The notes: generated from the sequence alone by a model not told the origin. Positions 25,992-34,161 are shown, counted from the stretch's first letter. The stretch: DNA of 64,000 nucleotides from Glutamicibacter sp. JC586 (GCF_009805585.1 NZ_VHIN01000010.1:310001-374000), one strand, 5' to 3'. A program made the numbers and translations.

Positions 25992-26861
25992 ATGTGGAAC
26001 ACTCTGCACGAGAAAACGGTCGTGTCCATCGCAGCCTTGGCGCTGGTAGCTGTCGGCCTTGGCGGCTGCTCTAGCGCGACCAATGCCGAGACCACCAGTG
26101 CCAGCCCCTCAAAGACAGTCTCCGCACCTGCGGAAACTTCGCCCTCACCGTCTCAAAGCGCCACCTCGACTAAGTCGATGACGCGTTATGACTACGCCAA
26201 GCACGACATGAAATTTCTTGTCCTGCGTTCATCAGAGAGTTCCCCATACGGTGCCGATCCCGAATTCGCCAAGGTCACTTCCGAAGACGGCACCATAGCT
26301 TTCAGTGCCATGGACACACAGTCTGCATTCAAAGTTGGGATGAACACCTACCTGAAGCTTCGCACCGACCCCAAGTTCAGCAGGACAACCCGTACTCCTG
26401 AATCTGACGCCCAAGAGTTACAAAAATATAAGACCTTGAGCGACTTCCTACTAAAGGATGCCAAAAAATCAACGGATTCAGGCAAGCATTTCGACTTCGT
26501 CCCCTACCACATCATGTTGAGTGCATCGTTGTGGGAGAGCGAGGATAAAGACGTCAATGACCATGACACGTACCTAATTGATACCCAGCAGCGACAGACC
26601 ATCGGTTTCGACGGGTTCGAGTTCGTTGCAGGCACCGATGAAGTATCCGGCCATGAGCTTCTAGAAATTATCTTCACTGAAGAGGACCAATACAAGCTGG
26701 CAGAAGAACACACTGGAAGTGTAACGAGTGTCATTCGCGTTGTCATGGCGAAGATAGACGGTGAATGGTTGGTTGACGGCTTGCATTGGAAAACCTGGAC
26801 GATAAACGTCCAGGATAAGAACGGCAAGAAGGTCCTGAACATGGAAGATTTCCCGTACTAA
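25992..26861 (+). CDS. Lipoprotein of unknown function
   Basis: A 289-aa lipoprotein. The signal peptide ends in lipobox LGGC (residues about 17-20), followed by a Ser/Thr/Pro/Ala-rich linker to about residue 65 and a globular domain with many charged residues ending DGEWLVDGLHWKTWTINVQDKNG. The frame reaches back to 25926, but ATG 25992 has AAAGGAA upstream and starts the signal peptide, so it is preferred. I do not recognise the domain; the C-terminal GEWLVDG-type strand is reminiscent of NTF2-like proteins. An IS3 fragment lies 120 bp upstream. Confidence 0.82.
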   Translation: MWNTLHEKTVVSIAALALVAVGLGGCSSATNAETTSASPSKTVSAPAETSPSPSQSATSTKSMTRYDYAKHDMKFLVLRSSESSPYGADPEFAKVTSEDGTIAFSAMDTQSAFKVGMNTYLKLRTDPKFSRTTRTPESDAQELQKYKTLSDFLLKDAKKSTDSGKHFDFVPYHIMLSASLWESEDKDVNDHDTYLIDTQQRQTIGFDGFEFVAGTDEVSGHELLEIIFTEEDQYKLAEEHTGSVTSVIRVVMAKIDGEWLVDGLHWKTWTINVQDKNGKKVLNMEDFPY

Positions 26862-26881
26862 GAGAATTCATGTATTCACAC

Positions 26882-27121
26882 ACCAGCTTCGCTATCCGTA
26901 GCACCAAGCCACGCATCCACGGCACCACGATCATCACCCTCGGTGATGGTCAGCTTATCCATCTCCGTGACCAAGGCTTGTAGACCGCAGCTCAGCGCAC
27001 CGGCCTCGGCCTTGACGGCCTAGAGATCTTCCACGAAATCAGGTGGAAGCAGGATCGAAGCAAGGATCCTTGCGGTCGCAGCACTGAGGAGATCCTCGAA
27101 TACCTGGACAGTTTCTACTAG
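26882..27121 (+). pseudogene. Degenerate reading frame, unrecognised
   Basis: One frame reads TSFAIRSTKPRIHGTTIITLGDGQLIHL, one in-frame stop, then TAAQRTGLGLDGLEIFHEIRWKQD and RSTEEILEYLDSFY before a second stop. The codon use looks protein-like and there is no start codon with a ribosome site, so this may be the tail of a decayed gene. I cannot name the family. Confidence 0.3.
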
Positions 27122-27137
27122 TCGCTTTTCTGAATGA

Positions 27138-27169
27138 CAATGCCGCCCCTAAATTTGGGGGCGGCATTG
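27138..27169. terminator. Strong hairpin, terminator-like, abutting a group II intron
   Basis: CAATGCCGCCCC pairs with GGGGCGGCATTG (12 bp, loop TAAATTTG). The T-run after it is short (TGTTG) because the intron 5' end begins 6 bp downstream. Confidence 0.85.
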
Positions 27170-27174
27170 CTGTT

Positions 27175-27668
27175 GTACGCCCGGCATGGGCATCTACTTA
27201 AGGGAGAAACTACCTTGGAGGAGAAGGTGGTTTAACTCCTGACCAATTGCAACTGCGTCGCAGTGAGGTGGGGTGGGAAGGAAACCGGAGGCAAACCTCT
27301 GCATTGAGGAACGCGAATCACCAACAAGGCATGTTTGCCGGGGTAAGCGAGCAAGAGATGGTGAAGTCCGTTCCACTAGTTTTGTTCCAGCAACAAGCGG
27401 CAATTGTGTAAATGTGGCAGGCGCAGAGTGAAAGTAATTGTTCTTATCCGGGGAGGTCTATCCTAGTGCACCACCGGATTATCCAGTGGGGCGGTTCTGG
27501 TCGTGAGGTCAGTAACTGATGGGGCAGCAGTCAGCAGAGGTCATAATACCTGAGTAGGAATCGCGTTGGGTGAGGAGCCCGAACGTTTCCCCGAGACCCA
27601 TTGTGGTTGATGCGGGAGGCAGGGAAGGGCTGAACGCTTGGAAATGAGTATCTGAAGCAGTGATACTC
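27175..27668 (+). mobile_element. Group IIC intron, 5' part (domains I-III/IV), truncated
   Basis: The sequence from GTACGCCCGGCATGGGCA follows the order of conserved group IIC RNA blocks known from the Oceanobacillus iheyensis intron: 5' end GUGYGCCCGGCAUGGG, then GGAGGCAAACCTC...TGAGGAACGCGAA (27285-27320), CTTATCCGGGGAGGTCT (27448-27464) and CAGTCAGCAGAGGTCATAATACC (about 27527-27550). The third base is A where G is expected (GTACG). No reverse-transcriptase frame and no domain V/VI (cytosine-rich CCG...CGTACGG stem) follow; the homology ends in a small hairpin (GAGTATC/GATACTC) at about 27645-27668. It is therefore a dead 5' remnant. It lies directly after a hairpin, the usual IIC target. 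Confidence 0.85.
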
Positions 27669-27860
27669 ATGACAGCTCAACCCGACCTTCTCCTTGCCAG
27701 AGACTGCAGCACCATTCTTCACCGTAAACTTTACCTTCGCCACCGACGAAGCCTTGGAAGTAGCGCACAAAGTGCGGTTGCGTCCCTTACCAGTTGCAGT
27801 CATCACCACATTGAACTTTTTGCCACTGTCAGACAAACCCAAATTGCAATCGGTTTTAAT
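27669..27860 (-). pseudogene. Fragment of a secreted-type repeat protein
   Basis: On the minus strand, a frame reads DCNLGLSDSGKKFNVVMTATGK, then NRTLCATSKASSVAKVKFTVKNG and AAVSGKEKVGLS, with the Thr/Lys/Val-rich beta-strand style of actinobacterial exported proteins. It has no start and is cut at the intron remnant. It lies just downstream of the lipoprotein gene on the same strand. I cannot name the parent family. Confidence 0.35.
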
Positions 27861-27873
27861 GCGACAATGCAGA

Positions 27874-28587
27874 CTATAAAGTTACCGGTTCAAGGGCATC
27901 AAAGGCTGCATCGATATCTTGGTCAACGATTTCCCAACCACCATCTTTATTCTGTGCAAGATCCAGATCGTAGGACCACTTTCCGGTTGCCTTAACAGTC
28001 GCGTCGATCTCATTGCTCCACAGCGGAAACTCAGAGGTTTGCGTGAAGTGCACATTGACGATTTTCCGTGATTTATCAACTTTGCTCGTCGCTTTTCCTT
28101 GCTTCAGAGAAAGTATGCACGCTTTAGAATTCTGTTCGGTACACTTCTCATAAGGCTTGTAGAAATCCGTTTCGTCCCAGAACATGATAAGCGGCACAGT
28201 CAAGTCTGCGAATTCCTCGTTTTCCAGGTCCTTACCTTTCCACGAAGCCACCGGTTTCAGCTCGTCAGCGGAGTAGTACTTACCAAGGAAATTTATCATT
28301 TCGTCTATCGAGGCTCCGTCCTTAACCCATTGCCCGCTGAGGTAGTACCCGTTCGTATGGGAAGCACGAGCGTACTTCATCGCGTGAGCAACTGCTTCCT
28401 CGGTAGCTTCGGCAGTGCCAAACTCAGGAGCGGTGCTAGCCTTGGGGGTCGCTGTGGCGCTAGTTTTCACTTCATCTGCCGGGCTCTTACCCGCAGGAGA
28501 TCCTGTGGCCGCACAACCTGCCATAGCGATTGCGGTCGCAGCAATCAAAGCAAATGACGCCGCTTGGGGCCGGATAGAAAATGTCAT
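27874..28587 (-). CDS. Lipoprotein of unknown function
   Basis: A 237-aa lipoprotein. The signal peptide MTFSIRPQAASFALIAATAIAMAGC ends in lipobox MAGC, followed by a Ser/Thr/Ala/Lys linker (to about residue 55) and a domain with KYARASHTNGYYLSGQWVKDG and a C-terminal segment KWSYDLDLAQNKDGGWEIVDQ, again NTF2-like in look. A TTG at 28608 also opens the frame, but AAGGAA lies before ATG 28587. Its length and organisation resemble the lipoprotein at 25992, and both sit in the same IS-rich island. Function unknown. Confidence 0.82.
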   Translation of the reverse strand: MTFSIRPQAASFALIAATAIAMAGCAATGSPAGKSPADEVKTSATATPKASTAPEFGTAEATEEAVAHAMKYARASHTNGYYLSGQWVKDGASIDEMINFLGKYYSADELKPVASWKGKDLENEEFADLTVPLIMFWDETDFYKPYEKCTEQNSKACILSLKQGKATSKVDKSRKIVNVHFTQTSEFPLWSNEIDATVKATGKWSYDLDLAQNKDGGWEIVDQDIDAAFDALEPVTL

Positions 28588-28759
28588 TCTTTGGGGTTTC
28601 CTTATCAATTAGTTAATAGCTGACGTTGTATGCGATGAAGCAGGCTGGCATGTTGACCATCTCAGTACTCAAGAACCAGCGATCAGTTTAGCCACAAGGA
28701 GCCAGACCACGGCTGGTCCTGGGTTAGTTCCGGTCTACAGCGGACGGTTCCAGATCGAT

Positions 28760-28939
28760 TCACTGGTCAAGGCCTTGCGCCTCAGCTAGATGGGTGGCAA
28801 CGAGACGTGGGAACGCATGTGGCCCTAACTTCGCGCCATTACCCGTTTCTCCGGTTTTCCTTTCGAAGTCACGTAGTGATCGACGATACGCACTTGGTGC
28901 GGCGTGCTTCCCAGCCCGTGTCGCAAAGAGGGGATTTTC
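28760..28939 (-). pseudogene. Tyrosine recombinase, catalytic-domain fragment
   Basis: The minus strand reads NPLFATRAGKHAAPSAYRRSLRDFERKTGE then GAKLGPHAFPRLVATHLAEAQGLD. This is the H-x-x-R region of phage-type integrases (usually PHAFRRTVAT); the conserved RR is changed to PR. The fragment ends after 10 more codons and lacks the catalytic tyrosine. On the other side it joins an ISL3 end at 28940. It is dead. Confidence 0.62.
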
Positions 28940-28961
28940 CACGCTAAAAATCGAAGAGCCC
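28940..28961 (+). repeat. Orphan ISL3 terminal repeat
   Basis: CACGCTAAAAATCGAAGAGC plus CC matches the ISL3 end at 23758-23779 at 20 of 22 positions and in the same orientation. The interior of the element should lie to the left, but a recombinase fragment is there instead. Only this end survives. Confidence 0.7.
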
Positions 28962-29151
28962 CTAAACTGAGCGTCGTAATAAAATTCTTTGAGAAGCGCA
29001 ATGCTTTTAGCGCCGAGAGCTAAGGAGCCTGCAGAAGCTGCCGTTTTTGCGTCCGACCTCGGACGGCGTCGTGTCATATTCCTTGAAGACGCGACGAAGG
29101 ATATTCACATCTGCTTCGCTTGGCGCATGTACCACGCGCAGGCCACGGGCA

Positions 29152-29215
29152 GCGGGTTCTAACGGTAATGGGAACTTCTGATTGTTCAGGGAGTCCACCT
29201 GCCGTTAGAACCCGC
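29152..29215. repeat. 14-bp perfect inverted repeat with 36-bp spacer
   Basis: GCGGGTTCTAACGG (29152-29165) and CCGTTAGAACCCGC (29202-29215) are exact reverse complements. The spacer holds a small GAAC/GTTC hairpin. The region has no recognised gene and lies between a recombinase relic and a secreted-protein gene. It may be a recombination site, an IS remnant or an RNA structure. Confidence 0.6.
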
Positions 29216-29252
29216 CACACTTGTGAGCGGGGTCAAGGGACCTAGTTGGCCG

Positions 29253-29999
29253 TTACTTGGTAACTGGCGCAGTGGTCGTTGCTACAGCCCAGGAGGCCTT
29301 AGGAACGGTCACTCGGTAGGTCTTCTTCTTGGAATCCTTCAAGGTCACTGAAGCCTTGCCCTTGGTGAGCTTCACCGTCTTGATAGTCTTCCAGGTCTTG
29401 CCTGACTTGACTTGCAATGTTGCGTTCTTTGGGTTGTACCCAACGTAGCGGTTTTTCTCAGGAGAGAAAACGGTGGCAGTAGTCGTCAACGTGACTTTCT
29501 TTCCCGAGCGCTTGACGGAAAGGTTGCTCTTGGTTTTTCCTCGAACGTAGAACGACTTCTTGGTCGTGTCCCAGTAATCGCGCGTTGCCAGGCTGGGGGT
29601 TCCGTCATCCAAGTAATTGAAGGTCGCAACGACATACGCCGGAGCAATCGTGTAAACGCCAAGACCAGTGCGGTCTGGGCAGATTTCAATTCGATCGTTG
29701 CGAGTCGTCTGCTTCTTATTTACGAAGTCGAAGCCATAGTGATCCCACAGCTCGTCACCATTATGAGACACGTAGGATTCAACAGCTGCATCATTGAAAT
29801 CGTTGGCGAATTTAGCTTTCGCTGTCACCAAAATGTTTTTGCAAGAATCACTTGAAACAACAACATCTGAAACACTGTACCCTGTAATGTCGATTGGACG
29901 GTTGCTGGCTTGTGCTGGTGCAGCACCGAAAGCTAATGCACCGATCAGCGATACTACAGCTGAGGCACCGAGTGCTTTTTTGCGCGAGAAAATCCCCAT
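29253..29999 (-). CDS. Secreted protein of unknown function
   Basis: A 248-aa exported protein. The signal peptide MGIFSRKKALGASAVVSLIGALAFGAAPAQA has cleavage after AQA. The mature part is beta-rich, with two Cys that could form a disulfide (SDSCKNI and IEICPDR). The C-terminal third has the Lys/Thr-rich strand pattern SGKTWKTIKTVKLTKGKASVTLKDSKKKTYRVTVPKA typical of repeated extracellular modules in actinobacteria. An AAAGGG ribosome site precedes ATG 29999, and the longer frame to 30203 is not credible. It is divergent from the IS630 insertion and, before that insertion, from the Lys-rich gene at 31393. Confidence 0.8.
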   Translation of the reverse strand: MGIFSRKKALGASAVVSLIGALAFGAAPAQASNRPIDITGYSVSDVVVSSDSCKNILVTAKAKFANDFNDAAVESYVSHNGDELWDHYGFDFVNKKQTTRNDRIEICPDRTGLGVYTIAPAYVVATFNYLDDGTPSLATRDYWDTTKKSFYVRGKTKSNLSVKRSGKKVTLTTTATVFSPEKNRYVGYNPKNATLQVKSGKTWKTIKTVKLTKGKASVTLKDSKKKTYRVTVPKASWAVATTTAPVTK

Positions 30000-30193
30000 G
30001 TGATGACCCTTTTGTTCCGAGGGCGCCCCATGACAGCCCTTCGAAAATACTCTAAAGCATTTTCCCCATTGGCGAAGAAATATTTCACCTGACAAGTCAC
30101 TGAGAAAATTTTTCACTATCGAAAAGCGCCCGAAATAAACGGCAGTTTCGCAGTGCACACAAGAATGTGCGTTCCGCGAAAAGTCGCGTACTA

Positions 30194-31349
30194 TGGCGGG
30201 CACACTTCAAAAACGGATTCAATAACCTAAACCCGACCGGCGCGTTAATGCCTGCGTGAACCACACTGGGTGTTAATTTGTGGGTATGCCAAACCCCGAA
30301 GTCACCGACGCCGAACGCCGACTGCTCAAAGACTACAAGAACACTGCTCCCCACAAACTCGTGGTGAAGAAAGCAGAGGCACTCTTACTGCTTTCTGCGG
30401 GTGTTGACCCGGTGATCGTTGCTGACTTCGTCGACCGTGAACCTTCCACGCTGGAGGACTGGGCCCGGGACTGGAATAAGCAGCGTATGGCGTCCTTGTT
30501 TACAGGTCACGCAGGAAACCTGAACCGTAGTTTCCTCACTGAGAAGCAACGAGAGATTGCCGCTCAGGTCCTCTCCCAGCCACCAGGTGACCAGTACTTG
30601 CCAGCACAGTTCTGGGATGTTCCGAAACTAGATCACTGGTTATCCACGACGTTCAACGTTGAATATGCGTCCGCGACTTCGTATCAGTTCTTGTTGCGCA
30701 TGGCGGGGTTGTCTTTTCACAAGCCGGAGAAGTTTGACCGCAGACGAGGTGATGACAAGGCCATTGACCTGCGGATCAAAGAGATCCGTGAAGAACTCAC
30801 GGTCCCGTTAGCTGACGAGGACACGTTGGTCTTCGCTGCGGACGAGGTACGTATTGATCAGGAAGCCGTTGTCCGGCGGGCTTGGTATGAGAAGGGCACG
30901 AAAACCGTGGTGAAGGTTGACCGGCAGAAGGCTTCGCAGTCGTTTATCGGGTTCTTGGATCAGAACTCTGGTCAGTGTTTGACGTTGCGGTTGGATTGGC
31001 AGAACGCCGCCACGATCCTTGAAGCTGTGCAAACGTTGGTGGGGTTGCATCCAGGGAAACGGATAGTGATTGTGTGGGATAACGCGACGTGGCATAAGAA
31101 CCAGTTGCTACGTGCAGAGCTAGCTCAGGGCGAAACGTTGCAGGATGTTCATTTGATCAGTTTTCCGCCGTACGCTCCGGATCATAATCCGATTGAGCCT
31201 GTGTGGAATGATGCGAAGAACGCGATCAGTAATGTTCAGCGTGATGACTTTGAATCGACGGTGACGGCGTTTGAAGCGCATATCCGGTCACGGTTGTTTC
31301 ATTACAAGATCTGAGGTTTTGGCTGACCGATTTTGAAATGTGAGAGCCA
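30194..31349 (+). mobile_element. IS630-family insertion sequence, complete, with TA duplication
   Basis: It is bounded by imperfect 23-bp inverted repeats (TGGCGGGCACACTTCAAAA plus ACGG against TGGCTCTCACATTTCAAAA plus TCGG, 18 of 23 identical) and flanked on both sides by TA (30192-30193 and 31350-31351), the family's target duplication. The 1156-bp element carries one intact transposase gene. It separates the secreted gene at 29253 from the Lys-rich gene at 31393. Confidence 0.88.
30280..31314 (+). CDS. IS630-family transposase
   Basis: About 344 aa. An N-terminal HTH region is followed by an intact DDE domain: first Asp in LVFAADEVRI, second in IVIVWDNATWHK, and Glu in YAPDHNPIEPVW. The frame opens at a GTG at 30280; an ATG two codons later is an alternative. 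Length and motifs are complete, so this copy may still be active. Confidence 0.93.
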   Translation: MGMPNPEVTDAERRLLKDYKNTAPHKLVVKKAEALLLLSAGVDPVIVADFVDREPSTLEDWARDWNKQRMASLFTGHAGNLNRSFLTEKQREIAAQVLSQPPGDQYLPAQFWDVPKLDHWLSTTFNVEYASATSYQFLLRMAGLSFHKPEKFDRRRGDDKAIDLRIKEIREELTVPLADEDTLVFAADEVRIDQEAVVRRAWYEKGTKTVVKVDRQKASQSFIGFLDQNSGQCLTLRLDWQNAATILEAVQTLVGLHPGKRIVIVWDNATWHKNQLLRAELAQGETLQDVHLISFPPYAPDHNPIEPVWNDAKNAISNVQRDDFESTVTAFEAHIRSRLFHYKI

Positions 31350-31392
31350 TAGAATTATCCTAAGACTCATTTTCGAGAAAGATCGTAATACT

Positions 31393-32439
31393 TTGCGTAA
31401 AATCATTGCGGCCGTCGTCGCAGCATTCATGTTTGTCGGCGTTTCAGCGGTCCCATCACAGGCGGCGCCGTTAGACAATCCAGCTTTTACTATGGCCAGT
31501 GTCTACCGTGAAGAAACACCTGAATGCCGAACTGGCAAGATTTATGAAAAACCCCAATGTTTCAGTATCCATGTAGAGGCCTACAAGGAATACGAGAAAC
31601 GGGATATGCCGGAAAGTCGAGAACGAACTGGCAGTGCCACCATGGTGCTGACACAGTCGCAGACTGGCAAGAAGTTCAAGCCAACCGCGTACGTCAATGT
31701 CACTCATTTCTATGGACCGGCCTACGTTGGAGCCTCTACTGGGTTCAAGGCGAGCGAGCTTCCAAATCTCAAGCCTCCATACAATGTTTTTGAGCTTGAA
31801 ACGACCGTAAACCTTCCACGAGGGTCGATCTGCGACTGGCAAGGCTGGTGCGAGGAAGCCCCTGCAGTGAAAGACACTCGGTTCTACCGGGTGACCATCG
31901 ACGAAGAGACCTTCCGAAGTCGAGAAATCTTCAAGGCTACAGCGACCCAGAAGGTCACGAAGAAGGCGACGACAACTGCTGAAAAGTCAGCGTCCTACAC
32001 GGGCAAGGCATCGTATAAGGCGACGGAAACCGCAACCTACCGTTACAAGGGCAAAAACTACAAGGCGACTGCATCCCACACGGTGACCAAGACCAAAAAG
32101 GTCACCAAGAAGGCTAAAGCTTCAGCTAGCGCCAGTGCAACCAAGACTGCCACTAAAACAGTGGTGAGCACCAAGTCAGCCAAGGATGCTAAGGCTCAAG
32201 CGTCCTCCCAAGCGTCCTCCCAGGCTGCAAAGGATGCTACTGCAGCTGCCACCAAGGCGGCTAAGAAATCGGCCGAAAAGAAAGCTGCCTCCGAAGCGAA
32301 AAAGAAGATCACCAAGAAGGTGAAGTCTCAAGCCAAGGCAGACGCAAAGAAGAAGATCACCGAAAAGGTGAAAGCAGGGGCAAAGAAAGAAGCTCAGAAG
32401 AAAGCATTAGCCACCGCCAAGAAGAAAGCCAAAAAGTAG
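31393..32439 (+). CDS. Secreted Lys/Ala-rich basic protein
   Basis: A 348-aa exported protein with a TTG start. The signal peptide is MRKIIAAVVAAFMFVGVSAVPSQA. An N-terminal globular domain (residues about 25-180) has three Cys pairs or near-pairs (PECRTGK, QCFSIH, SICDWQGWCEE). From about 185 to the end the protein is low-complexity: repeated KVTKKATTT, YKATET, KKVTKKAKASASASATKTATKT, then SQASSQAAKDATAAATKAAKK and EKKAASEAKKKITKKVKSQAKA. That region is strongly basic, like histone-H1 or heparin-binding tails, and would bind teichoic acid, DNA or glycans. The IS630 element lies 43 bp upstream, so its original promoter is displaced. A terminator follows. Confidence 0.8.
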   Translation: MRKIIAAVVAAFMFVGVSAVPSQAAPLDNPAFTMASVYREETPECRTGKIYEKPQCFSIHVEAYKEYEKRDMPESRERTGSATMVLTQSQTGKKFKPTAYVNVTHFYGPAYVGASTGFKASELPNLKPPYNVFELETTVNLPRGSICDWQGWCEEAPAVKDTRFYRVTIDEETFRSREIFKATATQKVTKKATTTAEKSASYTGKASYKATETATYRYKGKNYKATASHTVTKTKKVTKKAKASASASATKTATKTVVSTKSAKDAKAQASSQASSQAAKDATAAATKAAKKSAEKKAASEAKKKITKKVKSQAKADAKKKITEKVKAGAKKEAQKKALATAKKKAKK

Positions 32440-32454
32440 CCAGCAGCTACCGGC

Positions 32455-32483
32455 CCCAGAGGAACTAGCCTCTGGGTCCTTCT
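32455..32483 (+). terminator. Terminator after the Lys-rich secreted protein
   Basis: CCCAGAGG pairs with CCTCTGGG (loop AACTAG), followed by TCCTTCTT. Confidence 0.75.
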
Positions 32484-32489
32484 TGACGT

Positions 32490-34161
32490 AAAACTAGCCC
32501 AAGTTTTTCATCACGGCGCTGACGGCCACCGAAATCCATACCCAAGGGATTCTCGGTGGCCATCTCCGCTTCTGCCCACGACAAAAAGCGCCCGAACCAC
32601 CAGCGCTGAGTACCAGGCTCCACCGACCTGGGTTGTAATGACCTTTCGAAATCAAAGAAACAACAGGACAACCACCAGTTCAGGCAGCCAGCTCGCCGTG
32701 CCGCCAACGCTGAAACAATGCGCCGATGCCCTCAATCAATTGGCATAGCAGCTGAGCTTCCGGCGCTCTCTCAGGGATCAGAAGCCGGCGTTGCCGGCCA
32801 CCAGAAACAATCTTCCCTGCCATCGAGAACAGCCGGTACCGCCACCGCTTCACATCCCACACCGAAGCCTCATGCCCGCCAGGTAGCGCAGCAAGTTGAA
32901 GCCACGACATCAAATTCACTGCGAACATCGCCAAGCCAGCCCACGCCTGGTTCGCGGCGAAAGACCAATACGGCAACATACCCAACCCCGCACTCTTCAG
33001 CGTTTTGATCCTGTTCTCGCACCGGCCACGGGCACGGTGCCGGGCATCGAGGAACGCCACATTGAACCGCGGCGCATTGGTCAAGAACGCGGTGACTCGG
33101 TTCCCGTCCGTATCGAACAAGTTCGCTTTCGCCCCGGGATGCAACGGCTCAGCACGCAAATAAATCCGTGTTCCCGGAGGGTAGTCCTTCAGCTCCATGA
33201 CCTTGGACGCGTCAATCACCCACGCATCATCACGCTGGCCACCGTCAGCGCTCAGCGCTGGTTCCCAGTACTTCTTCTCATCGATCCACCGGATGAACCG
33301 CTCCTTGACGACCGGTAGCGAATACGAGGTGGAGAACTGGAGCCCCAGCGAATCCAGGTGGTGCAAGAACTCCCGGGAGGACCCGGCGCTATCGGTGCGG
33401 ACCAGGACCTTCTCACCACACAGATTCCCGTGCTCATCATAGAAATCATCTGGCAGCTGAGCCAACGCCTGATCGAGTATGTCGATGTGGGATTTGGCGG
33501 AATTCGCTCCACGCTTTCCAGGGCGCAACTGCACGGCAAGCACTTCGCCGGTGCCGTTGGCTTTGCCGTAATCAGCCATAGCAATCATCGGTGAGAAAAC
33601 GTACCCACCTTTATAGGTGCCAGCACTATGTTCCTTATCTGAGTGGACATGAACTAACGGGGCGTCGATATCGATGACCAGCGGGTTGATTGCCGTGGCC
33701 AGCTTAGCTGGATCCCGTGGTCCAGCTGCCGCCCAGACCTTGGACCGCAAGGTCCGGGTCATAGTGGCGAAGCCATAGGCGAAAGCGTCTGGTTGTTTCT
33801 TAATGCGGCTCATGAATCGGCTGACCGTCGCGTCGGACGCCACTGTCCCGAACAGATCCGGTGCAGCGCGAAGCTGATCGATGTCTGTGGCTTGTTCACC
33901 GCCAGCTGCCATCGACAGGGCGAGCGCGCCGAGGATCTTTCCTGGCCGGTGGGTTGCAGTGGCTGGTACGAACTGGGAGAAACGATCTTCACAAAGCTGG
34001 CGGAAGTCCAGTGCGTTCAAAAAACCAGTGAGGACTGAAAGCCCTGCGTGGGAGACCAGATTCTGGCCGGTGAGTTGGGACGGGAGGGAAGGGAACACAT
34101 GGGTAGAATGGTTCACTGATCCTTTTATGTCTCATGTCAAGGTGAAAATCTTCTCTAGTTG
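32490..34161 (-). mobile_element. IS1380-family insertion sequence (copy B)
   Basis: Left end AAAACTAGCCCAAGTTTTTCATC; the putative right end at 34141-34161 (read on the minus strand, CAACTAGAGAAGATTTTCACC) matches it and, better, the copy A left end, allowing one gap. If that is right, the element is about 1.67 kb and has replaced the last codons of the IS110 gene next to it. Confidence 0.75.
32680..34116 (-). CDS. IS1380-family transposase, full length
   Basis: A 478-aa DDE transposase. N-terminal segments LVSHAGLSVLTGFLNALDF and the GTVASDATVSRFMSR region, first Asp in LVIDIDAPLVHVHSDKEH, second in VRTDSAGSSREFL, then RHRARGRCENRIKTLK with the catalytic Glu. The start is a GTG at 34116 with AAAGGATCA upstream. 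It appears intact. The C-terminal third is closely related to the relic at 21075. Confidence 0.93.
   Translation of the reverse strand: MNHSTHVFPSLPSQLTGQNLVSHAGLSVLTGFLNALDFRQLCEDRFSQFVPATATHRPGKILGALALSMAAGGEQATDIDQLRAAPDLFGTVASDATVSRFMSRIKKQPDAFAYGFATMTRTLRSKVWAAAGPRDPAKLATAINPLVIDIDAPLVHVHSDKEHSAGTYKGGYVFSPMIAMADYGKANGTGEVLAVQLRPGKRGANSAKSHIDILDQALAQLPDDFYDEHGNLCGEKVLVRTDSAGSSREFLHHLDSLGLQFSTSYSLPVVKERFIRWIDEKKYWEPALSADGGQRDDAWVIDASKVMELKDYPPGTRIYLRAEPLHPGAKANLFDTDGNRVTAFLTNAPRFNVAFLDARHRARGRCENRIKTLKSAGLGMLPYWSFAANQAWAGLAMFAVNLMSWLQLAALPGGHEASVWDVKRWRYRLFSMAGKIVSGGRQRRLLIPERAPEAQLLCQLIEGIGALFQRWRHGELAA

Noticed and set aside
27660-27995. Reverse transcriptase start after the group II intron
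   Set aside because: The residues MTAQPDLLLARDCSTILHRKL show no RT motif and are the complement of a secreted-protein fragment.
29152-29215. attC site of an integron
   Set aside because: The outer arms resemble attC (TTCTAAC/GTTAGAA), but the R-box end bases do not fit, no clear L boxes are seen and there is no integron integrase. Kept only as an unexplained repeat.
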